From: Macrobrachium rosenbergii
Taxonomy: Eukaryota > Arthropoda > Malacostraca > Decapoda > Palaemonidae
Length of the DNA: 64,000 nucleotides
Assembly (NCBI RefSeq): GCF_040412425.1
Contig: NC_089762.1
Coordinates: 21,537,147 to 21,601,146 of the forward strand
Direction of reading: 5' to 3'
A program made the translations under genes and the position numbers. This document shows, one piece after another, positions 1 through 10,130 of the stretch (the stretch's first letter is position 1; each line of letters begins with the position of its first letter). The notes beneath the pieces are model-generated. The model worked only from the letters and a program-made list of their open reading frames with translations, did not search any database and was not told the DNA's origin.

Positions 1-900
1 GAACTCTCATAACAATAAAAATTATGACTGAGTATTCTAAAGTCAACAGTGATCCCTTATAAAAGTTATTAATCATGTGAAAAATCAGACTGAGTTTGTC
101 AAAACAAGTGTGAGGTATCAACAATTAAATAAGAAATATACTAGAATAAAAGGGCATCACTCCATCAAACAACTTTAACTGTTTCCCTAGTTTTAATTCA
201 TTTCAGCAAAACTAAAGGAACAAAACATGTTTATCTCTTTGCATTATGCACACATTTAATCCTATTCACTGGTGGTCAATAAATGGAACACTGTTTTTAA
301 AAAATCTTAAATACAAAAATTTATTTTTAAATTAAAATTTTATAGCTAGAATTCAGTAAAAAAATGTACTATTACTTGAAAACATGAAGTTTAATTAATT
401 CTTGAGTTAAATTACAAAAGTTAATTTATCAAGAAATTAAATCATTCAAGCAAAATTTAAACTATCAACAATTACTCAAGATTTGAAAAGAAAATCTTAG
501 TAAATGAAAATTAAATCAAGTATGCAATGTTAAATTATTAAGAAATACTTAAATTGCTAAGTAAATAAATGGTAAATCACCACTATGTAAAATGTTAAAA
601 ATTAAGAGATTGCAAACACAAGAACACACAAAAATACCCAAAAGATTTATAAAAACAATTTCACTAAGGTAAACATCCCTTAATCCTTATTATACCATGT
701 TAATAATAAGTAAAATTCACTTTACCTTACACAAACTTGTGAAAACTTTTGCAAAATCACCTGAAATGCAGCTGCTTGAGATTCACAAAACACGCTTTTC
801 CCACACCCAGATCTCAAAAGCTAAAACTAATATCAATGACCACACAAATATTTTATGTTAATAACTTCTTTCTTTTGAAGAGAGAGAGAGAAAGAGGGAA
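1..900. other. AT-rich DNA, no gene seen
   Basis: About 900 bases of AT-rich sequence with no long reading frame and no motif I recognise. A short GA-rich run lies at about 879-897. Part of it may belong to the LTR suggested for the adjoining minus-strand retrotransposon, but no boundary is visible. Confidence 0.6.
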
Positions 901-1575
901 CCACACGAATGATCTCTGAAATCAGAATGAGCAAACTTTTGGATTCCAGTTAGAAATGAAACAATCAGATGACGTCATTATTAAGGCATTTTGGGAACGA
1001 GATACAAGAGAAAACTCTAGAAGAGGAAGGTGACGTCACTTCCAGAGCAAAGTGATTTGGGGCCAAAACCAACGCATTAGAATAATACGTGATCAGAGCA
1101 ATGCAGTCTTACAAAACATGATGTAATTGCCATGTGCTTCAGTGCAACACTTGTTCACATTTCTCAAAAAGGTACACATCTTTACCAGAAAATCGTATGG
1201 GACACAATCAGAACAATATACATAACACCGTGAAATCATTTATCTTTTTCTCGTATGAGACAGAATCTTATTCAACTGTTATTCCGACCTGTCAACGTGT
1301 AAACTCAAAACAAAGCTCTTGCTTATCTTTCACTATGACAACTGAATCAAAACATAACAACTGGTGTAACTCGAGTCTCTCTTTCTCGCTACTACACTAT
1401 TATCAAGAAAGATATTATTAATTCTAAATTACGTTGTTAAGTTATCTAAATCACTAACTCTTTTGAGATCTGACGTTCAACAGTTATTATCGTTACACAT
1501 AATACATTATAACTAGAATAGTAAATATATCAGAATCATAGAAAGATATGCATATTACAAGGCAATATCATGAAA
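900..1575 (-). repeat. possible 3' LTR of the GMR1-like element
   Basis: On the minus strand this stretch lies directly after the end of the RNase H domain and a purine-rich tract (plus-strand pyrimidines at 1576-1586), which is where a 3' LTR should start. It contains two perfect TGACGTCA palindromes (970-977 and 1031-1038) and no coding potential. The other LTR is not in the window, so the ends cannot be set by comparison. The placement is inference; the purine tract and the palindromes are seen directly. Confidence 0.3.
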
Positions 1576-1609
1576 TTCCTTCCCCCAGAAGATTAGTTAT
1601 CCCGGGTTT

Positions 1610-1990
1610 GAATCCAACGATTCATAGTGGGATAAATAATCTGCTATGACATTATCTTTTACATTATATGGTTGCAGGCATATCTTTTACATTATATGGT
1701 TGCAGGCATAAAGACCACCTGGTCAGTCTCTGATTGTTATTTTTCGTCATATTGATGAATGAGATAGGGTTGTGGTCAGGCAACACTAAAATTTCTTTAT
1801 TTTTGGGCCCGTTCACATACACTTCAAAATTTTTCAGTGCTGTGATTAATGCTAATGTTTCATTTTCAATGGTTGAGTAAGTTTTCTGATGCCTTTTCAA
1901 CTTTGAAGACATGAAACACACTGGATGTAGAATGCTGCTGTCATCTTCTTGACGTAGAACAGCTCCAGTTCCACAGTCGGATGCATCAAC
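1610..1990 (-). pseudogene. RNase H domain of the GMR1-like pol
   Basis: Degrades the RNA strand of the RNA:DNA hybrid in reverse transcription. The frame shows VDASDCGTGAVLRQ near 1985-1940, the YSTIENETLAL block holding the catalytic Glu region, and a DHNP motif. The expected ending (N-V-I-A-D then a Leu-Ser pair) is present but out of reach: a 28-bp unit at about 1653-1680 is repeated at 1681-1708 and shifts the frame. The track is continuous from about 1990 to 1664 before that lesion. Confidence 0.75.
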
Positions 1991-2054
1991 TTACATTACA
2001 AATTTCTTATTGAAGTCTGGAACTTGAAACACTGGTCTTGAAGTTAAAATGGCT

Positions 2055-3073
2055 TTAACCTTCAAAAATGATTCTTGACATTCTGGAGTCCAAACAAGCT
2101 TTGTTTTCAGACTCATTAAGCCAAGGTAAGGGAGCTACTATGGCTGAGAAATTTGGACAGAATCGGCAATAACATCCAGCCATGCCCAAAAATATTTGTA
2201 GGTGTTCCCTGGCAGTAGGGGGGTTAGCCTTACGGATACTTTCTACAGTAGCATCAACAGGAGCGAGAAGGCCTTTTCCAACTTCAGATCCCAAATACTG
2301 AACAATTGCCTTTCCAAACTCACTTTTTTGTAAGTTGATTGTTAGTCCTGCTTCCTGTAGTTTCTTGAACACTTTCCTTAAAATCTTCAGATGTTCTTCC
2401 CATGTATTAGAATGAATCACAGTGTATCAAGGTATACACCCATTCCTTTTATGGATCCTAGCAGTTGATCCATCACTCGTTGAAATGTTGCAGGTGCATT
2501 CATCAGACAAAACGGCAAAACAGTGTATTGATACAGTCCAAAAAGAGTAATGAAAGGTGACAGCAATTTAGTATTCTCATCGAAGGGAATTTGATAATAT
2601 CCTTTCAACAATTCTATCTGGGAAATACACTTGGCTTGCCCATTATTATAAAGTAATTGATCAGTAAGAGGCAAGAGATAATTGTCAGCCACACTGGTGG
2701 AATTCAGTTTTCTATAATCAGTACACATCCTAAATGAGCCATCTGGTTTCTTCACTAACACACAAGGAGAGCTGTAATGACTGGAACTGGGTTCTGCTAA
2801 TCCATGCTGCAATAAATACTCCATGCCTTTCTTCAAAACATCTCGATGAAACGTTGATAAGCGGTAAGCTCTCTGTTTAAAAGGTTTTCCATCTTCTTTA
2901 ATCTTTATCTCATGCTTTGTCAGATCGATACGCCTAGGTACACTTGCAACAATTTCTGGGAAACCTCTAATCACCTCACTTAATTCACCACTTTGCTCAA
3001 CACCCAGATGTTTTAATTTATCCTCAAAATTTTCCAATATGGAAGAATTGTTCATCTTGCTTTCAGCTCCCAA
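2055..3073 (-). pseudogene. reverse transcriptase of the GMR1-like pol
   Basis: Copies element RNA into DNA. Two frames cover it. The upstream part (3073-2417) has the entry block KPFKQRAYR, then SSPCVLVKKPDGS, the CTDYRKLN block, the LLKGYYQIPF block and NAPATFQRVMDQLLG. The catalytic box starts as YLD and then breaks at about 2417, where a frameshift moves the rest into the overlapping frame 2420-2055, which carries the thumb and connection (LNLQKSEFG-like region, then FLGMAGCYCRF). The Asp pair is therefore interrupted. It lies downstream of integrase, unlike ordinary gypsy elements. Confidence 0.85.
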
Positions 3074-3179
3074 TTCATAGTCATCATCGTCCTCTGTAGA
3101 TGAAGTTGTCTGTGTTATTGACCAGTACTGTTTCAGTTTTAGTCTCTGAGAAATAAGGTTGCAAAAGATTCACCTCTGT

Positions 3180-4151
3180 TGTTTCCTTCTTCATGGTGTT
3201 TCAGTTGCATAAGTTCGATCACTTACCTTCTCTTTTATTTTGTAAGGACTTTGAAATTTATTGGTAAGGGGAAATCTTTTCACTGGTAAGAATACTAGAA
3301 CTTGCTGTCCTACACTAAAACTTCTTAGCTTAGTCTTAGCATCATAATCTCCTTTTCATTTTCTTTTGACTTATTCTCAGATTTTCTAAAGAGGATTTTC
3401 TAATTTCTCTTAACCTTTTCCTTGAATTCTTCACATATTCTCCTTGGATTTCCTCTTGATTTTCTTCCCAATTTTCTGCAAGAATCTTCAATGGACCTTT
3501 CACGTCTTGACCAAAAATCATTTCATTTGGTGAACATCCCATACTTTCTTGATAAGCATTCTTAACTTCAAACATCAAGGTTAAACCAGCATCCCATTCT
3601 CTTCCTGATTCATAACAGTACTTAGTTACCATACTTTTTATTGTCTGATGGAACCTTTCCAAGGCTCCTTGAGTCTCTGGATGATGAGCAGTTGATAATT
3701 GTTGTTTCACTCCTAACAAATTCATCACATATGGTATTCCAAACTTGGAGAAAAACTCCAACTACTCAGCAATTACCTTTGCACTTATACTTCTTACTGG
3801 AATCGCCTCAGATACCTGTCACAGGACACATTAATGTTAACAGATATTCGTTTCCTTTCTTCCTTTTCAGAAGCGACCCAACCACATCTATAATCATCTT
3901 GCTAAAGGATTCTCCTCTTAACTTCTGTGGGTTGTAGGGGGGGCTTTCTGAAAGGTTTCATTCAGTTTTCCAGCTATCTGGCAGGTGTGACACGCACTGC
4001 AAAAGCTGCTAACATCCTTGTGAAGTCCAGGCCAGAAAAAATACTTCATAATCTTCTCAACAGTCTTCCTGATTCCCATATATCCAGACTCGTGCGCTAC
4101 TGCTACCACTTGCTTCCTCAATGGATATGGATTTGATGATATTCGCCCCAT
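3180..4151 (-). pseudogene. integrase of the GMR1-like pol, internally deleted
   Basis: Would insert the cDNA into the genome. The zinc-binding domain (4151-3918) shows H-x3-G(Y)MGIRKT with CSACHTC as the Cys pair. In the core, the first catalytic Asp is in MIIDVVG near 3890; the third residue, Glu, is in GALERFHQT near 3650. Between FGIPYVM and NLLGVKQQ the block that should hold the second Asp is missing, so a short internal deletion removed it. A stop codon lies just before LEFFSKFG (about 3762). The C-terminal domain (about 3335-3180) reads VGQQVLVFLPV then FQSPYKI, typical of this group. Confidence 0.8.
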
Positions 4152-4228
4152 TCAGCATTTCCTGGTATATCTGCAGGTCAATACTTCCTCATTAGCAATC
4201 CTTTCATTAGATAATAACAGGTAGGAGT

Positions 4229-4483
4229 TTATTGCATCTCTTCTTGATCAACAACTCTGAAGAACAGATCAGCCAACGTTGTATCCTTCTTCTGCAGTTC
4301 CATTAGCTTCTCTCTAGTCACTTGACCAACTTCAAGGGCTGAACTCTCAATATCTGCTAGCTCTGCTTCTGTAGTTTCACTACTATCACCAGCAACACTC
4401 TGACTACTCTGAGTCTCTTCAGTAACCCCGAAGATGGGAAACTGCCCTCTGTCATCTTCGCATTGGCCATACTTGTTCAACAC
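4229..4483 (-). pseudogene. acidic linker before the integrase, GMR1-like element
   Basis: An 84-codon open stretch rich in Glu, Ser and Thr that ends in LMELQKKDTTLADLF, a type of segment normally found just before the zinc-binding domain of gypsy integrases. A stop and roughly 75 bases separate it from the integrase frame. Its upstream end coincides with the junction to the LINE fragment at about 4482. No catalytic motif is present. Confidence 0.5.
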
Positions 4484-4830
4484 AAGTTTTTAATGAAGGG
4501 CAGGCCTTGCCCATACTGTGAGGATTACTTAGTCCCTTTGACTGCAAAGCATTTGTTAGTGAAATGCCTCAGTCTTGGGGATTTAAGAGTTCGATACCTC
4601 TCTGAAGCTCGGGGTGGGGATGGCGGGTACATCCTTGCCAAGATCCTTGGAGAGGATGTGATGTATGATTCTAGTGGCATTTTTAATATTTTAAAAGCTG
4701 GAGTTTTACCTAAGATATAATTTTATTTCCTCTGTTTTAATTATATAATAAATATACTACACTATGTAGTCCTTTAACGGACATAGCCGCCAATGGCTAT
4801 AGAAGGCACGATACCTGATAACTCAAAATC
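4463..4830 (+). pseudogene. LINE ORF2 3' end, 5'-truncated insertion
   Basis: The frame 4463-4720 reads as the last part of a non-LTR retrotransposon RNase H/C-terminal region: a CPYCED Cys motif, then TAKHLLVKC, then a closing segment ending in KAGVLPKI before a TAA stop. True LINE sequence seems to begin at about 4482; the codons before that come from the adjoining gypsy element. About 110 AT-rich bases follow as 3' UTR. Short 5'-truncated copies are the usual outcome of target-primed reverse transcription. The family (Jockey/CR1-type or other) cannot be fixed from this piece. Confidence 0.65.
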
Positions 4831-5610
4831 ATTCATTAATTCTTGCCCCTTCTCTTGAAGGAAGGGGGGGGGAGGGTAAGTTGAAGGCTCGCTCTCTTCC
4901 CCCTCTCTGAATGTCTTTCTTGGCCTCCTGAGCACTGGAGGTTTTTTGCCAAGAGGAAGCTTCAGAGGAGGAAGAAGGCGCCATCTTGGAAGGGGTTTTC
5001 TCCTCCTTCGATGGCTGCTTCTTATTCTTCGTCTGGTTCCTTTTATGCATTCTCCCTCCAGTTGCTTCTTGTTCCTTGGAAGATTTTACCCCTTCCATTC
5101 TTCCATAGCTTCCATAGCTTCAACTTTGGAAATTTTGGGAGAGGGGTCAGGAGATATTTTCTCTATGGATACCCCCGCTCTCTCTGGGTGGGGAGGTTCC
5201 CCCCTGTGCGAGAAGAGGCAGTGCCATGTTCTTTTTCAGGATCAGAGGTTCAGAAGACATCTGGAGTACCAACCAATGGTGGCCTGTTACCCCATTTCCT
5301 GTCCTCTTCCTTGACCATGCCGTCCGGCTTCGACAGTTGCCAGCCCTGCTGCTCCCCCTAACCTAGCTTTACCAGTGTTGCCACTTCAGTTTTTGGTGTA
5401 CCCTGACCAGTGATTTGAGTTGGCACCCGGCCTCGGCAGCTGCAGAGGCTAACCCGTTCTCCTCCTCATAGTCCTACGGCTCCGGATCTGCCAGCAGCAT
5501 TTTCTTCTCATAGCTTTGGGGTCCCTTCCACAATGGTGACTTCTAGCACTCCGTCTTCTGATGCTCTCATGAAAGCAGTGGCTGATGGAGTTGATCATTT
5601 TTCTTTCCTA
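4831..5610. other. decayed, GC-richer sequence of unknown origin
   Basis: Several short overlapping frames on both strands (for example 4829-5098 minus, 5011-5361 plus) with Ser/Pro- or Lys-rich compositions, none with a motif I recognise. Composition differs from the AT-rich flanks, and the piece abuts the repeat copy that starts at about 5610, so it may be a degenerate gag-like region. I assign no function. Confidence 0.4.
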
Positions 5611-6749
5611 ACATACAGACCCCCGGTCTTTGCATATGGGATTATCTTTCCCGTATGTGAAGACCTCGGGTTTGTGTGTTAGGAAAAATACAGATTACTT
5701 TTAAATTTGTCATATTTCACTCCAAGCAGAGATCAGCAATCAGAATCTACAGCAGTGTCGTCTTCCCCCGATCCCCCTGCTTGTGTTCATAGGAAGAATC
5801 CCATCTTAGCTGTCATGACATTTCGCATTACAACGGCTCTCCCTGCTCGTGAACTGAGAACCTCTACTGCAGCAACTGATGGCTATGAGATGATGTCTTC
5901 TGCTCCTGCTCTTTCCGTGGAGTCTCTCGCTTGGGGTGTGATGACAAGGCTCCTGTTATAAAATCCAGGCTTTTGAAGGCTTCGGAAGTTCAGCCATTTC
6001 CTTCTGGATCCTGCAATCCTATGACGGACGTGAGAGATTCTGCACAGCCGCAGACGTTTCCAGCTTAAGCCATTGTCGCCTCGTTGCTCGCATGTCCGTG
6101 GCATTAGTCTCAATCTTTCCTGAACTCCTCCCTGTTAATCGATGAGGATTGATAGATCTTTGTTCATGTGCAGAACAAGCCTGGGTTTTCACATTGGGAT
6201 AACGGATGTCATTCCGACTATGGACGTCGCTCTCCTGCAGATGGACGTAAATGCCCTAATGTCTGTGGCCACGGAGGTAGCTCTCCTACAAACAGACGTA
6301 AACTTCCTGTGACAGATGCGGAAATTCTTCCATTCACATCCATCGCTCACCTGCTGATGGATGCATTCCAGTTGTGTCAGGAACAGGCCTTCCCAACAGT
6401 TCTAAGTCTCCAATTCGTCCAGTGCAAGTTCGAAGAAAGACGATAAAGCTCCAATCAAGAAATCCCAAGTAAAGTATCCTTCTTTGGTGCTCCCTTTTGA
6501 TCCTACACACCGAAAATCCAGACCATCTTCGTTCGAGCTCCCAACTGCGGCCCCGGTCTCCTCAGTGTTCTCATTCACGCTCTCCCAAGAGGTTCCGAGA
6601 TCTTGATCCCTATTTTTACGGACGTTTGGATAGGCATTTCCGTAATGACAGAGACTGTTCACCTTGCCTTCATTCTGTTTTGCATTCTTATAAGAGAAAC
6701 CATGACCACCACTCATTTTCATCTCACAAAGACTAGATGAGAAAGCCAT

Positions 6750-6945
6750 AGACATGATTCCAACAGCCAAGGACGTGATTCCCACAGCCGTGGACATGAT
6801 TCCTATGACTGCGGGAGTGATCCATAAAGTAACGGACATGATTCCGATGTCCAGGAACGTGATTCGGACAGCTGGGAACATGATTTGGACGACAGGGGAC
6901 ATGACTCAGAGGGCCAAGGACGTGATTTAGACGGGTGTGGATGTC
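6750..6945 (+). repeat. 21-bp coding minisatellite (heptapeptide repeat)
   Basis: About nine consecutive 21-bp units, starting near 6751, 6772, 6793, 6814, 6835, 6856, 6877, 6898 and 6919, with the core GGACATGATTC. In the plus frame each unit encodes a heptapeptide of the form G-H/R-D-S-x-x-x. One unit carries a stop (near 6826), so the frame is no longer open throughout. More degenerate related units occur at about 6200-6310. Confidence 0.7.
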
Positions 6946-7389
6946 ACCCTAGCCATTCTAAACTACCCTACAGTAGTCCATCAATTCTGATCCTGCAAGG
7001 TTTTTTCCTGGTGCGATCGGAATTATTTTCTAACCTCATAGATCTACGGATCAGACTTACTCCTTGGTGCAACAACATCAGTGTTCTGTTCTGCAGTACT
7101 CTTCTTAGCAAGGATAAAGACTAATTCTTGAAGATGGAAAGAGGGGTCCTGGTCTTTGCCAAGATGTCCCCATTCCTTCCCACCCTCTCTCAGAGAGGTG
7201 AGAAGACTTAGTGTAATGGCGAGATGACTACTCCCCATTCCTTCCCACCCTCTCTCGGAGAGGTGAGAGGACTTAGCTTAATGGTAAGTCAACTACCTTC
7301 TGCTTGGGGTTGTACACACTTCCTCCAGAGTTACTTTGTGCCTCAAAACATCAAGTGTCAACCGAAGGAAATTCACATACACCTGAAGA

Positions 7390-7740
7390 GGTTAGTTAAG
7401 TTGGGTACTTAACCTAACTTAGCCTAGCCTAACTAGTTCTAGTCTAACCTTACCAGACCTGCATTTCAATATAATGGAACTACTTGTCGAATGGCATCAA
7501 CCATGAGGTGGTCTCTTGTTCTGCAAGGGACTAGGTTGGGTTAGGTTTGGTTGAGTACTTAGCCTAGCTTAACCCTACCAATCCTGCACTTCATTATCCT
7601 GGGACATCTGGTTTAATGGCATCAGCCAGGAAGGTAGTTAACCATTCTTCAAGGGTCTGTGTTCAGTTAGGCTAAGCTAGCCTAGTCTAAATTAAACCTA
7701 CCTAGCCTAGCCTAGCCTAGCTTGACTTAATCTACACCTT
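7390..7740. repeat. degenerate CCTAA/TAGCC-rich stretch
   Basis: Three patches (about 7390-7450, 7530-7580 and 7660-7735) are rich in CCTAAC, TAGCC and CTTAGCC. They resemble, but do not form, the arthropod TTAGG telomere repeat: no run of more than about two perfect units is seen. Confidence 0.4.
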
Positions 7741-9769
7741 AAGAACCTGGATCTTCTTAAATCTCAAAGCCTCTAGATCTGAGGATAGATGTTCCACAGT
7801 GTTGTTAAGGAACGGCACCATGGTAATTCCTTAGTCAAGGGGGGGGCGGGGGGCGGCTAGCGTCCTATCATCTCTTCAATTGACTGTGTGGATGCACAGG
7901 TTTGGAGTAGTACACTCAGCACAGCGGTCAACCAGATGCATTCCATTGGCAGTGCTGGTGCTCGAGTTTGCAGTGGCACACCCAGCACAGCAGTTAACCG
8001 GACACACTCCAGGATGATGGATGTATGGCAGACAAGTTCGTTTTCGCATCCATGATTCAAGCCTTGTGCTTGCAACTTCCCGTCGTTTTGCCTGATTTGC
8101 TGGGAGATCAACAATACCTCCAAACTAAGTTCTGATAACTTGCATTTCGTTCTTACTCAGTAAAGAAGCAGTGTCTAGGAGCTCCATTTCTTTTGACTTG
8201 ATGTAGATACACTCCCATTGTGAGGAGTGGGGGTTGTGAGCAGTAGCTGTTGCTGTTGTAATTACCAGTTGATCCACAACCCGAGGGGAGTATTATGTGG
8301 ATCTTAAGACAGTTTCAGGAGTTTCAGTGTCCAAATAGGCACTCCTTTGATAGCAACGACACCAAGGTAGTGCCATGTTTACACTATCCTCCTCCAGAGA
8401 CTTCGTTCTTAGGAACATTGATCAGGACGGCAGTCTCCTACACTTCCTTTCTTGAGACTTAAGCAAAGTTTTTTTTAGACTTTCAGGAGTCTCACGATCC
8501 AAGATAGACACACTTCTGTGTGATAGCAGCAGTGCCATGGTCAACAAAAGTTCCTAGTGTCCTTTCATCTGCTCTATTGTAGTGCAAGTACACGAGCAGA
8601 CAGAAGAACATTCAGTGGCCAACCATGCATCCCAAGCAAGATGGAAGTCATTACAACATTTATTTGCTGAAGTCAGGAGATAAGGAGTCAGTCTTGACAC
8701 CTTGACTTCTGGATTTGTTCAACCTCTAAAGAGTCTTGATCATTGTCCTTCTTTCTTGACTTACTGAAGTTGGCACTGTTCTGTCCTGTCTTCTTGCACC
8801 TCTGGTACCCATTTACATTCTACATGTTTCGAAAGTGTTTAGTGAGATGGATCATTCCACTTCCACTTCCTTGGTTCTGTGGTGCCAATGACAGTATGAC
8901 GTCTATGTTGCCTCCATAAAGACTAGAGTTTCAACCCAATGCTAATGACTCATTCGTTACCTTCGAGTTGGCCGAGAAACGATGTCCAAATTGTTATTTC
9001 TCTGACTAGTGAGGTGATCAAATGAGCTTACCCTGCAATTTCTTGGTGGACATTTGTGCTTTTTTGACTAGATCTTTTGAGGCCAGGGGCATCAATCTGT
9101 CTATAGCATTCAGGAAGAACCTGTCGTTCAAATACTAGGATGGAATGTAATCGTGCAGATCACATTCATCTCCTTTTACCATGGGACGTTACCCATAGGT
9201 CCTTGGACTTCTCTTCCTTGGATCCTGTGGTGGATGCTCAACAAGTCAAGTAGTTCACCCAGCTCTTGAGAGACAGGTTGCATCTTGCCTAAGGTGTGCG
9301 GCTGCTAGGAGGAGGTGTGTGTGGGACTGGCCTCCCTTTCTACTGTCTTCCTTACTCTTCCAGTGGGCAGAGGAACAGTGAATGAGCTGCTCATGCTGGA
9401 CTGGCGTGCATGCAGGTGATCTAGATGACTGAGTATCCTATCTATAATCTAACTATATGTATTAGTAGATGCAAATCCTTCCTTCTCTTTAGCAAGGGGA
9501 GAGAGGGACTGACTATGAGCAAATCAGTTGATTATTCTTAGCTTTATAGTATCTGACACTATGGGTTCATTCAAACCTTTTCGAATCAAGGATATTACAT
9601 CCTTTTAATTCAAAATGCTCAGAAATCTGATGATTGAACATCTCTCTTGTTTAATGGATCAGAGGTATGGTATCCTTCCTTTGCTCTTTCATGGCCAGGA
9701 ACAGAGTACCCAGGTGAGCCAAAGTACCAGTCAGTTCAGAAATTTACTCGGAATCCTCCCTCCAAAAGT

Positions 9770-9885
9770 AAGTCTCCCATATGTAAATACCGAGGGTTTG
9801 TATTTGTGTAGGAACAAATGAAAAAAAAGTAATTTTGTATTTTTCCTAAAATACAAACCTTAGGTCTTTACATTAAGGGCCCACC
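9770..9885. repeat. hairpin-forming repeat inside copy A
   Basis: An imperfect inverted repeat: TGTAAATACCGAGGGTTTGT at about 9781 pairs with ACAAACCTTAGGTCTTTACA at about 9856, around an AT-rich loop. A second example lies at 16610-16735, and single arms occur at 5615-5690 and 10055-10110. The four sites mark ends or internal junctions of the repeat family. Confidence 0.55.
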
Positions 9886-10130
9886 TCTTACCACCCCTCA
9901 TTCTCTTACCTGGGCCAAAATGTAAACTGCACATAACTGAATGTATACCAACTTGGTGGGTGGTGCTTCCGCCCCTACCATCAGTAACTGTTACCATATA
10001 ACCAACCTTGCAAAAGTTTAATGGCCAGACTTCTAGCTCGCTGAAAGCTAATCCCATATGTAAAGACCCCTGGTTTGTATGTTAGGAAAAATACAAATTA
10101 CTTAAAAAAATTTGTCATGTTAGGACAAAA

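Larger units (their letters stand above)
1576..4485 (-). mobile_element. Ty3/gypsy element, GMR1-like domain order, 5' truncated
   Basis: Read on the minus strand, the domains run: linker (4483-4229), integrase zinc-binding domain (4151-3918), integrase core and C-terminal domain (3917-3180), reverse transcriptase (about 2975-2055), RNase H (about 1990-1610), purine tract (1588-1576). Integrase before RT-RNase H is the reverse of normal Ty3/gypsy pol and matches the group known as GMR1, whereas the RT and RNase H motifs are gypsy-type. Gag and protease are missing because a LINE fragment adjoins at about 4482. Frames are broken in several places and the integrase has an internal deletion, so the copy is dead. 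Confidence 0.8.
5610..10130 (+). repeat. unclassified middle-repetitive element, copy A
   Basis: A degenerate copy of a family that recurs at about 12.65-16.92 kb in the same orientation. Anchor matches include about 6030-6110 against 13050-13160, 7990-8030 against 14510-14550, 8560-8700 against 15220-15330, and 9420-9830 against 16250-16660. Both ends (5610-5710 and 10050-10130) carry a sequence of the form GTCTTTACATATG next to GGAAAAATACAAATTAC. No polymerase, integrase or recombinase domain is recognisable. It may be derived from a DIRS-like or other retroelement, but that is a guess. Confidence 0.5.

Noticed and set aside
1134..1421. 95-codon plus-strand frame
   Set aside because: Ser/Asn-rich composition of AT-rich DNA, no homology signal, and it lies in the suspected LTR.
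7390..7740. Interstitial telomere (TTAGG/CCTAA)
   Set aside because: Only scattered single units with TAGCC variants; no continuous array.
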